This document shows positions 17,139-24,394 of a stretch of 24,908 nt of DNA, piece by piece. The notes under the pieces were generated by a model that did not search any database, was not told where the DNA came from, and worked only from the letters and a program-made list of their open reading frames with translations. Position numbers and translations under genes: made by a program. How positions within the stretch are numbered: the first letter of the stretch is position 1; every line of letters starts with the position of its first letter. Source of the DNA: Caulobacteraceae bacterium (GTDB taxonomy: Bacteria > Pseudomonadota > Alphaproteobacteria > Caulobacterales > Aquidulcibacteraceae); contig JADJCG010000014.1 in the NCBI GenBank assembly GCA_016703335.1, positions 1 to 24,908 of the forward strand. Reading direction: 5' to 3'.

Positions 17139-17996
17139 ATGCTTTGGTCCATGTCGAGCTTCACGCCACTCACCCAAACCGAATACTGGAACGGCAGCGC
17201 CGGCGAGGAATGGGTGCGCCAAGCGGATCTGATGGACCGCATGCTGCAACCTCTCACGCAGCCTGCGTTCGATCTTCTGAACTTGAAGCCCGGCGAGCGC
17301 GTGCTCGACATAGGCTGCGGCGCCGGCGCGACGACGCTCAAAGCCGCAAGTTACATCGGCGATGGCATCGCCGTCGGCGTCGATATCTCCAAGCGATTGC
17401 TCGACCTCGCCCGCGAACGCGCCAACGCCCGCGGCGCCAACGCGCACTTCGTTGAAGCTGACGTGTCGGCCGCGGCTCTGCGTGATGCGCCGTTCGACGC
17501 CGCATTCTCCCGCTTCGGCGTGATGTTCTTCGACGACACCGCAGCCGCCTTCGCGAAAATTCGCGCGGCGATGAATTCGAGCGGCCGCATCGTCTTCATC
17601 TGCTGGCGCACGTTCACCGAAAACGGCTGGTCACACGCGCCGCTCGCCGCACTGAAACCGATCCTCAAAGCGCCGATCACGCCCGCCGATCCCAACGCGC
17701 CGGGTCCATTCCAATTGCAGGATCCCGAGAAGATCAAAACCATGCTCGCCACATCGGGCTGGCGCGACGTCTCAATCACCCCATGGGACGGCGACGTTCT
17801 CGTCGCCGGAGGAGGAGACTCCAACGCCGCTGCAGCCTTCCTCATGAAGATCGGCCCGTGCGCCCGCGCCATCGCCGAGCAGGACCTTGACGCCGCAGAA
17901 GCCCAGCAAATGCTGACGGATTTCCTCCGCAAATACGAAACGAAAGAAGGCGTTGCGCTGCCCGCCGCATGCTGGATCGTCCGCGCTGTCGCGTAA
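17139..17996 (+). CDS. Class I SAM-dependent methyltransferase
   Basis: A 285-residue UbiE/COQ5-like methyltransferase. SAM-binding motif I is VLDIGCGAGATTLKAA (about residues 54-69), with the acidic ribose-binding residue in GVDISKRLL; motif II/III region FDAAFSRFGVMFFDD and ALRDAPFDAAFS follow. The N-terminal TQTEYWNGSAGEEWVRQADL is typical of this group, which modifies small molecules or quinones. No membrane segment or signal peptide. ATG 17139 or 17151 could start it; neither has a good ribosome site. It sits 27 bases after the kinase gene, on the same strand, and could be cotranscribed. The substrate is unknown. Confidence 0.85.
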   Translation: MLWSMSSFTPLTQTEYWNGSAGEEWVRQADLMDRMLQPLTQPAFDLLNLKPGERVLDIGCGAGATTLKAASYIGDGIAVGVDISKRLLDLARERANARGANAHFVEADVSAAALRDAPFDAAFSRFGVMFFDDTAAAFAKIRAAMNSSGRIVFICWRTFTENGWSHAPLAALKPILKAPITPADPNAPGPFQLQDPEKIKTMLATSGWRDVSITPWDGDVLVAGGGDSNAAAAFLMKIGPCARAIAEQDLDAAEAQQMLTDFLRKYETKEGVALPAACWIVRAVA

Positions 17997-18036
17997 CCGG
18001 TTAACGCAGAGCAGGGCACCTATGCTTGGCGTCTTA

Positions 18037-18065
18037 TTGACTTCTCAAGCATTTCCAACGATATC
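18037..18065 (+). promoter_or_regulatory. Candidate promoter of the DEAD-box helicase gene
   Basis: TTGACT (18037-18042) and GATATC (18060-18065) are 17 bases apart. They would give a leader of about 160 bases before the GTG start, as often seen for cold-regulated helicases. The -10 match is weak and no test was possible. Confidence 0.3.
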
Positions 18066-18230
18066 CGGCCTCAGCGACCGTTCCCGGCTAAGTTTCCGGT
18101 GAACGCGGTCCCACGGAACGCAACCATCGACGTTCGGCTTTGAGCGATAGCTCGCCGCCTTTCTTCGCCGTCGCATCGTTCCTGAACTGTTGAGCCGCAC
18201 TGCGATGCGCAGGCGGTCGAAAGTATCATT

Positions 18231-19625
18231 GTGACCACATTCCAAGACCTCGGCGTTTCCGCGCCGATCCTCAAGGCGCTTGACGCCGAGGGCTATACCA
18301 AACCGACTCCGATCCAGATGCAGGCGCTGCCGATCGTGGCCAAGGGCAAGGACCTCATCGGTCTGGCTCAAACCGGCACCGGCAAGACTGCAGCCTTCGC
18401 GCTGCCGATCCTCGATCGTCTGCACAAGGACCGCAAGTTCCCGGGCGAGAAGGCCTGCCGCACGCTGGTGCTCGCACCGACGCGCGAACTCGCCGCGCAA
18501 ATCGGCGACAGCTTCCGCGCCTACGGCAAATTCCTTGGCCTCAGCACCGCCGTCGTCTTCGGCGGCGCTTCGATGCACAAGCAAAAGCAAGCCATGTTCC
18601 GCGGCGTCGACGTTCTCGTCGCCACCCCTGGCCGTTTGCTTGACCACGTCAGCCAGCGTTCGATCCGTCTCGATAAGGTCGAAATCCTCGTCCTCGACGA
18701 AGCCGATCACATGCTCGACATGGGCTTCATCCACGATCTGCGCAAAATCGCGACCATCCTGCCGCGCGCGCGTCAGACACTGTTCTTCTCCGCCACGATG
18801 CCGCCGGCGATCGAAGAGCTTGCCGCCCAATTCCTCGACAACCCGGAGAAGGTGTCGGTTGCCCCGCAATCGACAACCGCCGAGCGCGTTCAGCAAGCCG
18901 TCGTCCACGTCGACCAATCGAAGAAGCAGGATCTCCTGCACGCGATGCTTGCCGATAAGTCGATCAAGCGCGCGCTGGTTTTCGCTCGCACCAAGCACGG
19001 CGCTGACCGCGTCGTGAAAAAGCTCGAAAGCGCCGGCTTCAACGCTGACGCGATCCACGGCAACAAGAGCCAAGGCCAGCGCATCCGTGCGCTCGACGGC
19101 TTCAAGAAGGGCGCAACGCGCATCCTAGTCGCGACCGAAGTCGCCGCGCGCGGCATCGACGTCGACGATATCACGCACGTCATCAACTACGACCTGCCGA
19201 ACGTGCCTGAGCAATACGTCCACCGCATCGGCCGCACCGCGCGCGCCGGCACGGACGGCATCGCCATTTCGTACTGCGCCCCCGATGAACGCGCCTATCT
19301 GCGCGACATCGAAAAGCTGACGAAGCAACCGGTGCCGGTTCTCGAAACCGACTTCTCACTCCGCGCCCCGCGCGCCGACGAGAAGGTTGTCCGCCCGAAA
19401 GGCCCAGCTGGGCGCTCAGGTGCTGTGCATCCGGCCCGCAAGCACGCGCCGAAGAAGCATCACGCCTCGGAAGCACACGGCAAGGCCCACGCCAAGCAAG
19501 GCCACGCCCCGACGCGCTCGCGCGACGAGGGTGACCGCCGCGACCGCAAGGGCAACAACGTGTGGTCCAACAGCGGCGCGCCGCCGAAGTACCGCAAGCA
19601 AGTCCGCAAGCCGACGAGCGTCTAA
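18231..19625 (+). CDS. DEAD-box ATP-dependent RNA helicase, RhlE type
   Basis: A 464-residue RNA helicase with all core motifs in order: Q motif GYTKPTPIQMQALP, motif I AQTGTGKTAAF, Ia PTRELAAQ, Ib TPGRLLDH, II VLDEADHMLDMG, III FFSATMP, IV ALVFARTKHGADRV, V VATEVAARGIDVDD and VI HRIGRTARAG. The C-terminal 90 residues are basic and His/Lys-rich without a DbpA domain, which points to RhlE, a factor in RNA remodelling, ribosome maturation or mRNA decay. The start is GTG 18231; the next Met is too far in. A 234-base gene-free leader precedes it. RhlE is the best call; other members of the group (CsdA, SrmB) have different tails. Confidence 0.93.
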   Translation: MTTFQDLGVSAPILKALDAEGYTKPTPIQMQALPIVAKGKDLIGLAQTGTGKTAAFALPILDRLHKDRKFPGEKACRTLVLAPTRELAAQIGDSFRAYGKFLGLSTAVVFGGASMHKQKQAMFRGVDVLVATPGRLLDHVSQRSIRLDKVEILVLDEADHMLDMGFIHDLRKIATILPRARQTLFFSATMPPAIEELAAQFLDNPEKVSVAPQSTTAERVQQAVVHVDQSKKQDLLHAMLADKSIKRALVFARTKHGADRVVKKLESAGFNADAIHGNKSQGQRIRALDGFKKGATRILVATEVAARGIDVDDITHVINYDLPNVPEQYVHRIGRTARAGTDGIAISYCAPDERAYLRDIEKLTKQPVPVLETDFSLRAPRADEKVVRPKGPAGRSGAVHPARKHAPKKHHASEAHGKAHAKQGHAPTRSRDEGDRRDRKGNNVWSNSGAPPKYRKQVRKPTSV

Positions 19626-19638
19626 GCGTTTCCCGTGG

Positions 19639-19663
19639 CGCTAGGCGCGAGCAGCGTCTAGCG
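19639..19663. repeat. Inverted repeat after the helicase gene
   Basis: CGCTAG (19639-19644) and CTAGCG (19658-19663) pair around a partly complementary 13-base middle (GCGC...GCGT). It lies 14 bases after the helicase stop and just before the next ribosome site. No T-run is present; a weak terminator is possible. Confidence 0.35.
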
Positions 19664-19679
19664 TGCGCGGGGGATGGCT

Positions 19680-20285
19680 ATGAACGAACTTTTCGTTTGG
19701 GTTGCGGCTGGCGTGCTGGCGGTCTTGATACCGGCGGCGATCTATTTCCTGCCCGCAAGAACACGCATCGTCATCGATACGCCGACCTCGACCGCGCGTG
19801 CCGAAGTGCGCCCGCTTTGGGGCTTCGGCGCTGCGCTCATCACCCGCGCGCTGCCGAAGAAAAATCGCGGCAGCCCGCTCGCGTCGTTCGGCGACGCCCA
19901 GCGCATCGGCCACGCGCTCATCACACCTGGCCTCATCGAAGCATCCTACAGCGCGATCAAAACCATCTTCGAACTGAAGCCAAAAATTGCGCGCCTCGAC
20001 CTCAAGCTCAATCTTGCCGACAGTACACGCACGCGCGTGGTGCAAACGGCGGTTCAAGCTGTGCTCGCGATGGCGCCTGCGCCGATCCGCCAGAGCGTCA
20101 TCATCTCGCAAGCCGAAAACCTCGGCGCCGAGATCAGCGGCGAGTTTGATCTCTACGCATCGCCCGCCCAGCTCAACGCCATCTATGGCCGTCTCAAAAG
20201 CTCGCGCGCCGTGCAGGAATTCCGCCGCCGCCTCGCGCGCAAACCAAAGCCAGGCAAGCGCCTGCCGGACGTTCAAGTGAGCTGA
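19680..20285 (+). CDS. Membrane-anchored hypothetical protein
   Basis: A 201-residue protein with one N-terminal membrane segment, LFVWVAAGVLAVLIPAAIYF, then a soluble domain of about 175 residues. GGGGGA ends 4 bases before ATG 19680, while the upstream ATG 19674 lies almost inside it, so 19680 is chosen. The soluble part carries LDLKLNLADSTRTRVVQTAV and a beta-rich LGAEISGEFDLYASPAQL, loosely like DUF2953 proteins, but I cannot confirm this. The basic C-terminus (FRRRLARKPKPGKR) is cytoplasmic or periplasmic depending on orientation. It may be cotranscribed with the helicase gene, 54 bases upstream. Function unknown. Confidence 0.7.
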   Translation: MNELFVWVAAGVLAVLIPAAIYFLPARTRIVIDTPTSTARAEVRPLWGFGAALITRALPKKNRGSPLASFGDAQRIGHALITPGLIEASYSAIKTIFELKPKIARLDLKLNLADSTRTRVVQTAVQAVLAMAPAPIRQSVIISQAENLGAEISGEFDLYASPAQLNAIYGRLKSSRAVQEFRRRLARKPKPGKRLPDVQVS

Positions 20286-20387
20286 AGCTTACTCCGCATC
20301 AATTGACCATGTCCGAAGTCGGCGAGCCCATCGCCCCAGCCGTCTGTAAGACCTCCACGCCCGAACCACGGGCCGGAGCAGAACCAC

Positions 20388-20939
20388 ATGCACTCGACGC
20401 ACCCGTTCCACCGCATGCGCAACGCGCTGGTAGCGATCGCTCTCATCTCCGGCATGCCCGCCGTCGCCAGCGCCGCAAACGAGGCGCCTTCTCCGGCGCG
20501 CTGCAGCACGGCTGAGTACCGGCAGTTCGATTTCTGGATCGGCGACTGGGACACGTTCGAGATGGAAGAGCCGAACGGTCCGTCGATCGCGCGTGCGGAG
20601 ATAACGCCGATCGTTTCTGGCTGCGCGCTGCACGAGCGCTACGAACAATCCGATGGTCTCGTGGGCGACAGCATCCTTAGCTTCGATCCCGTTCGCCGCC
20701 AGTGGCAACAAACCTGGATCACCAATCGCGGCTCGAACATGGTGTTGTGGGGAGAGCTGCGTGACGCAGCGCTCGTGCTTGAGGGTGAAGTTCATCTGCA
20801 CGATGGCACAACAATTCTACAACGCATTACCTGGCGGACGGAGGGCGATGGCGTCCGAGAGAGTGCGGTTCTTTCCAGGGATGGAGGCGCGAGTTGGGAA
20901 CCTGCGTTCGACGTTCTCTTCCGCAAGCGCGCGCGCTGA
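20388..20939 (+). CDS. Secreted hypothetical protein with FDFWIGDWD motif
   Basis: A 183-residue exported protein. The signal peptide spans MHSTHPFHRMRNALVAIALI, with likely cleavage after ASAA near residue 30. The mature part starts with CSTAEYRQFDFWIGDWDTFE, a motif seen at the start of many lipocalin-like or DUF1579-like bacterial proteins. Beta-strand repeats such as LVGDSILSFDPVRRQWQQTW and LVLEGEVHLHDGTTILQRIT follow, suggesting a beta-barrel. GGAG 9 bases before ATG 20388 supports this start over ATG 20415. No catalytic residues are recognised, and no function is assigned. Confidence 0.7.
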   Translation: MHSTHPFHRMRNALVAIALISGMPAVASAANEAPSPARCSTAEYRQFDFWIGDWDTFEMEEPNGPSIARAEITPIVSGCALHERYEQSDGLVGDSILSFDPVRRQWQQTWITNRGSNMVLWGELRDAALVLEGEVHLHDGTTILQRITWRTEGDGVRESAVLSRDGGASWEPAFDVLFRKRAR

Positions 20940-21080
20940 CGCGCGTCCGGAAAGACCAGCGGATGTTCGGGACGGTAATTTCCGTGGATAGCGCGCATGA
21001 GTGTGTGGCGCCGTACCGACTAAGACGCGTCGAAAAACTAGTGACGTGATTGGAGCCGGGGCTCTCTATCCAGAACGCGA

Positions 21081-21113
21081 ACGGCCTCCTTTGACCATCA
21101 AGGAGAGCCGTTT
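21081..21113 (+). terminator. Terminator-like hairpin
   Basis: ACGGC plus CTCCTTTGA pairs with TCAAGGAG plus GCCGT, with one bulged base on each side and loop CCA, then TTTCTGTT. It lies 142 bases after the secreted-protein stop, so it may end that transcript or a separate small RNA. Confidence 0.5.
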
Positions 21114-21129
21114 CTGTTGCCCGGCCGGC

Positions 21130-21155
21130 TGAAGTGTGCGGTATCGCACACTTCA
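21130..21155. promoter_or_regulatory. CRP-like palindrome upstream of the Crp/Fnr gene
   Basis: TGAAGTGTGCG (21130-21140) and CGCACACTTCA (21145-21155) are perfect 11-base arms around GTAT. The core TGTGC-GGTATC-GCACA has the CRP-site layout (five bases, six spacer, five bases) and lies 128 bases before the regulator start. No T-run follows, so an operator is more likely than a terminator. Confidence 0.55.
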
Positions 21156-21282
21156 CAACTCATCAGCTGGCGTTCAATTGCTGGCCCCATCATGCGAGTT
21201 CGTGCATTGTACCTCCATCGGCCCACCCGCGTGGCGCGGGTCGACTGAGAGATGCGCATGCTCCCGCCTAGCAGAGCTAAAT

Positions 21283-22032
21283 ATGCCTCAAAGACTTCAG
21301 AAGAATGTTCGAAACCGAATTCTCACGGCTCTGCCGGAGGATGAGTTCAAGCTGCTCATGGAAAAATTGCATTATGTCGAACTCGCTCTTGGCGAGTCTC
21401 TGCATCGTGCGGGCGAGCCCATCGAGAATGTGTTCTTCGTCGAAAGCGGATTCATCTCCGTGTTGACGATGCTCTCCGATGGGGCGCCGCTCGAGATTGG
21501 ATTGATCGGCGCTGAAGGCGTCGCCGGCGTTTCCGTCATTCTGGGCGCGACCAATTCATACAGCGAGACCATGTGCCAAACCGGCGGCGGCGCATTTCGT
21601 ATCGGTGTTGCCGCGCTCAAGGACATCGTCGCGCAAGCACCGCACCTGCGCGACCTGCTGCTGCGCTACACGCACGTATTTCACGTGCAGGTGGCGCAGA
21701 CGGCGGCGTGCAATGCGCATCATGAACTCGGGCAACGTCTCGCCCGTTGGCTGCTTGCCGCGCACGATCGCAGCGGCGTTCCAGAATTGTCACTTACCCA
21801 AGATCTCATTGCCGTCATGCTCGGCGTGCGGCGTTCGACTGTCAGCATCGCGGCAAGCACGCTGCAAAAAGCCGGCGTTATTCGCTACCACCACGGGCGC
21901 ATCACCATCCTCGATCGCATCGGCCTCGAGGATGCGGCTTGCGAATGCTACGAAGCCGTGGCGAGCGAATACCGCGCCCTTTTCGGCGAACACCCGTTCG
22001 AAAAGCCTCTAGAAGGCGTGCCCTCCGCCTAA
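21283..22032 (+). CDS. Crp/Fnr-family transcriptional regulator
   Basis: A 249-residue DNA-binding regulator. An N-terminal cyclic-nucleotide-binding-like beta-roll (about 20-140) includes VELALGESLHRAGEPIENVF and FVESGFISVLTMLSDGAPLE, IGLIGAEGVAGVSVILGATN. A dimer helix and a C-terminal winged helix-turn-helix follow, with ELSLTQDLIAVMLGVRRSTV and SIAASTLQKAGVIRYHHGRI. No four-Cys FNR iron-sulfur arrangement is visible, so it is not a classical oxygen-sensing FNR; the ligand is unknown. ATG 21283 gives the usual family length; the frame is open upstream to 21136 but that part is not family-like. The ribosome site is weak. The palindrome at 21130-21155 suggests autoregulation. A histidine kinase gene follows 91 bases later. 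Confidence 0.88.
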   Translation: MPQRLQKNVRNRILTALPEDEFKLLMEKLHYVELALGESLHRAGEPIENVFFVESGFISVLTMLSDGAPLEIGLIGAEGVAGVSVILGATNSYSETMCQTGGGAFRIGVAALKDIVAQAPHLRDLLLRYTHVFHVQVAQTAACNAHHELGQRLARWLLAAHDRSGVPELSLTQDLIAVMLGVRRSTVSIAASTLQKAGVIRYHHGRITILDRIGLEDAACECYEAVASEYRALFGEHPFEKPLEGVPSA

Positions 22033-22123
22033 AACCAACAGTGGATCGGGGTAATGAGTCGGTTGGCGCACAGACTCTGTGCGGAAAACGGCGCTTTGTT
22101 CCCTTGGGACGGCGGGAGCAATT

Positions 22124-22840
22124 GTGAACCAGAACTGCTCTGAAAACGACGGGTCGATGGCGGAGATGCGGCCCTCCGTGAGGGGGTTGCTGGCTGAGAA
22201 CGCACGTCTCCGTAAATTGTGCGCCGACGCCAAGGAACTCGCCTCTCGTCACGAGTTGGCGCTGCGCGAAGGCGATCACCGGATCAAAAATAGCTTGCAG
22301 ATCGTCGCGAGCCTTATGGGCATGCAAGAGCGCCGGGAGACCAATCCCTCCGCGCGCGCTGCGCTGCACGCCGCGACGGCGCGCATTCAAGCGGTTTCCC
22401 GCATGCACGACGCGCTGCAACTGGAAGGCAGCGCTGATGTCGTCAAACTCGGCGCGATGATCGAGACCATGTGCGCGTCGTTACACGCCATGGCGGGCGA
22501 TCCGTTGCGCGTAAAAGTTGTTGTCAACGCTGAGCCGGTTGAGAGCCCGATCGCAATCGCGCAGCCTGTGGTGTTGGCGGTGAACGAGCTGGTCATCAAC
22601 GCCCTGCGTCACGCGTTCCCACAAAACACTGGTGGCACGATTACCGTTACCTTGCATCGTGTCGATGGCGAACTGCGCGTCACCGTCGCTGACGATGGCG
22701 TGGGCTTGCCGCCAGGTTACGACTCAAACAACGGCTTCGGCATGAAGCTCGTGCGGATGATGGCCTCGAAAATTGGCGCGACATTGAATATCGAAAACAC
22801 TGGCGGCGCGCGCTTCACACTCATCGCGCCCGGCGCTTGA
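22124..22840 (+). CDS. Sensorless HisKA_2-type histidine kinase
   Basis: A compact soluble kinase, about 238 residues, of the HisKA_2/HWE-related group common in alphaproteobacteria. The dimerisation box ALREGDHRIKNSLQIVASLM holds the phospho-acceptor His, and QAVSRMHDALQLEG follows as in this group. The ATPase part shows NELVINALRHAFPQNTGG (N box), VTVADDGVGLPPGYD (G1) and NGFGMKLVRMMASKIGATL (G2). Only a short coiled N-terminus precedes the His box, so there is no sensor domain; input must come from a partner. GGGAG five bases before GTG 22124 favours that start over GTG 22079 and ATG 22157. Related kinases often act in the general stress response, but no phyR/nepR/ecfG gene is in the window. 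Confidence 0.85.
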   Translation: MNQNCSENDGSMAEMRPSVRGLLAENARLRKLCADAKELASRHELALREGDHRIKNSLQIVASLMGMQERRETNPSARAALHAATARIQAVSRMHDALQLEGSADVVKLGAMIETMCASLHAMAGDPLRVKVVVNAEPVESPIAIAQPVVLAVNELVINALRHAFPQNTGGTITVTLHRVDGELRVTVADDGVGLPPGYDSNNGFGMKLVRMMASKIGATLNIENTGGARFTLIAPGA

Positions 22841-22921
22841 AGCGAACGACTCGCAGGCTGCCCAATGCTCGGCCCCCTAATGGCGTCTCATACGTTGAGG
22901 CTCGTTAGGAAAAATCCTCAA

Positions 22922-23773
22922 ATGAAAAAAAGTTCTCTATTCGCCGCTGTCGCGATGCTGGCGCTTGCCAGTCCGCTCGCCATCAGCACGGCCGCTGCGC
23001 AGCGTGACCGTCCCCAGCAAGGACAACAGCAACAAAACGACCAGCGCGATCGCGCGAACGATCAAAACACGCGCAACGACAACGATCGCGGCAATCACCG
23101 CGATCGCCGTGAAGACTGGCGCGACGAGCGCGGCCAGGCCCGTTGGGACGATCGTCAGCACAACGGCTATTACATGAACAGCCGCTGGAGCTACGGCGAG
23201 CCCGCCGCGAACCTCTATGGAACCCGAGGCTTCTCGCTCGGCTATCGCCCATGGACCGTCGGGCAAAACCTCGGCGCTTATTACGGCACGCGCTTTCAGC
23301 CGGTAGATTATCGCCGCGAACAATTGCGCCGTCCGGCGCGCGGCTTGCGTTGGGTGCAAGACGATCGCGGCGACTATTTGCTCGTCAATCGCTCAGGCCG
23401 TGTGATGCAGGTTGTCGTGAGCGGCAACGAACCGCGCGATCGGAGCCAAAGCTGGCGCGATTCACGCCAAGACGCGCGTTGGGATGCAAATCGTCACAAC
23501 GGCTACTATCGCAACGGTCAGTGGACCTACGGCGCACCGCCAGAAGGGCGCTACGGACGTGGCGAGATCGTCTATGGCTATCAACCTTGGCAGCGCGGCC
23601 AACGACTCGGTTATTACCAAGGCCGCTATCAAGAAGTGGACTATCGCAGCAATGACCGCTTGCGGCAGCCACCGCGCGGCTACCATTGGGTCCGCAGCGA
23701 CGGCGGCGACTTTCTGCTTGCAGCAATCGCTGGAGGCGTAATCGCAGCAGTGATCCTCAACAACTCACGCTGA
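22922..23773 (+). CDS. Secreted protein with two tandem RcnB-like domains
   Basis: A 283-residue exported protein. The signal peptide is MKKSSLFAAVAMLALASPLA with cleavage after about residue 26. A long Gln/Asn/Asp/Arg-rich, disordered region (27-70) follows. Two copies of one unit come next, about residues 70-166 and 182-278. Each has RWDxxxHNGYY, a WxYGxP turn, then an RcnB-type domain: LGYRPWTVGQNLG with LRRPARGLRWVQDDRGDYLL, and YGYQPWQRGQRLG with LRQPPRGYHWVRSDGGDFLL. Each ends with a hydrophobic strand (GRVMQVVV, GGVIAAVIL). RcnB proteins are periplasmic; the E. coli member acts in nickel/cobalt balance, but most relatives are uncharacterised and no metal ligands are obvious here. ATG 22922 is chosen because the signal peptide starts there. 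A strong terminator follows. Confidence 0.82.
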   Translation: MKKSSLFAAVAMLALASPLAISTAAAQRDRPQQGQQQQNDQRDRANDQNTRNDNDRGNHRDRREDWRDERGQARWDDRQHNGYYMNSRWSYGEPAANLYGTRGFSLGYRPWTVGQNLGAYYGTRFQPVDYRREQLRRPARGLRWVQDDRGDYLLVNRSGRVMQVVVSGNEPRDRSQSWRDSRQDARWDANRHNGYYRNGQWTYGAPPEGRYGRGEIVYGYQPWQRGQRLGYYQGRYQEVDYRSNDRLRQPPRGYHWVRSDGGDFLLAAIAGGVIAAVILNNSR

Positions 23774-23793
23774 GCGAACGTCGCGTATAAAGG

Positions 23794-23824
23794 AAGCCGC
23801 TCCGGTCGAACCGGGGCGGCTTTT
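23794..23824 (+). terminator. Rho-independent terminator of the RcnB-like gene
   Basis: AAGCCGC-T-CCGG (23794-23805) pairs with CCGG-G-GCGGCTT (23811-23822) around TCGAA, and the stem runs into TTTT. It lies 20 bases after the stop. Confidence 0.85.
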
Positions 23825-23878
23825 ACTACGTTCGGCGCTCGCTTCAGAACGTGTTCGACGTCTCACCGGGGCGAATAT

Positions 23879-23962
23879 TTAGACTGAAGCGACGAAGCAG
23901 GACGCGCCCCACAAGACGACGGTCAGCATAATCTTCCGGCCTTCGCGGTCAGGCTTATGCAT
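23879..23962 (-). CDS. Possible 27-residue membrane peptide
   Basis: A short minus-strand frame, MHKPDREGRKIMLTVVLWGA..., with a charged N-terminus followed by about 17 hydrophobic residues. GGAA lies 6 bases before the ATG. It is too short for statistical support. A second short membrane-peptide frame lies 162 bases upstream on the same strand, which makes both worth a look. Confidence 0.3.
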   Translation of the reverse strand: MHKPDREGRKIMLTVVLWGASCFVASV

Positions 23963-24124
23963 TCTATTTTCCGGTGCGAGAACGGAACTGGCTGCCATCA
24001 AGGCGGAACCGGCTCTCAGTGGCGGACATACGCCGGTATCTTCTCTTCACTGGCTTCGCTCCACGACCCCGATCCAAGGTACGTGTTGCGGTGACCAGTT
24101 GAACTCACTGCGTCAGGGCTACAG

Positions 24125-24217
24125 TCAGAAGAAGGTCGCTATCATCGCCAAGAGTGCGGCGAACAGCAGGCATATCAATGCCCCCTTGATGCGCTGGGCG
24201 ATGGTCCACCGAAACAT
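24125..24217 (-). CDS. Possible 30-residue single-span membrane protein
   Basis: A minus-strand frame starting MFRWTIAQRIKGALICLLFA and ending in ALLAMIATFF, with basic residues before one strong membrane span, so the N-terminus should stay in the cytoplasm. AAGGTGA stands five bases before the ATG, a good ribosome site. No family is recognised; such small proteins are often missed by gene finders. Confidence 0.45.
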   Translation of the reverse strand: MFRWTIAQRIKGALICLLFAALLAMIATFF

Positions 24218-24394
24218 GCCGTCACCTTAACTCCGGTTGAGAGGACCGCGAAGGGCTGCTTAGGGCCATCGTACGACATAGCCTCGATTTCGTTGAGTGG
24301 CCTACGCGCTCGTTTGCAGACAGTGGCTAGCGCGCTCAGCAACGGCGTGTCGTCGCCGATTTCAGACCTTCACGCCGGTCTGCTAGGTTCGAGC

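Larger units (their letters stand above)
20940..21282. other. Gene-free stretch upstream of the Crp/Fnr regulator
   Basis: Neither strand has a convincing coding frame here; the longest minus-strand frame (20827-21156) is rich in Arg/Ser and antisense to the previous gene. The stretch contains a terminator-like hairpin (21081-21113) and a 26-base palindrome (21130-21155), described separately. A small RNA ending at the hairpin is possible but unproven. Confidence 0.5.
23825..24394. other. Gene-poor stretch before the last gene
   Basis: About 570 bases without a long coding frame on either strand. It holds only the two short minus-strand frames at 23879-23962 and 24125-24217. I see no tRNA, repeat array or further terminator. 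Confidence 0.5.

Noticed and set aside
18045..19073. 342-codon minus-strand frame opposite the helicase
   Set aside because: Antisense shadow of a gene with all DEAD-box motifs; it results from GC-rich codon positions.
20827..21156. 109-codon minus-strand frame across the gene-free stretch
   Set aside because: Composition is Arg/Ser-rich, it begins inside the CRP-like palindrome and ends antisense to the secreted protein.
22054..22143. 29-codon plus-strand frame between the Crp/Fnr and kinase genes
   Set aside because: No hydrophobic or conserved pattern, and it overlaps the kinase start in another frame.
23981..24020. Two GGAAC-like boxes considered as general-stress (EcfG-type) promoters
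   Set aside because: No matching CGTT box at the required 16-18 base distance.
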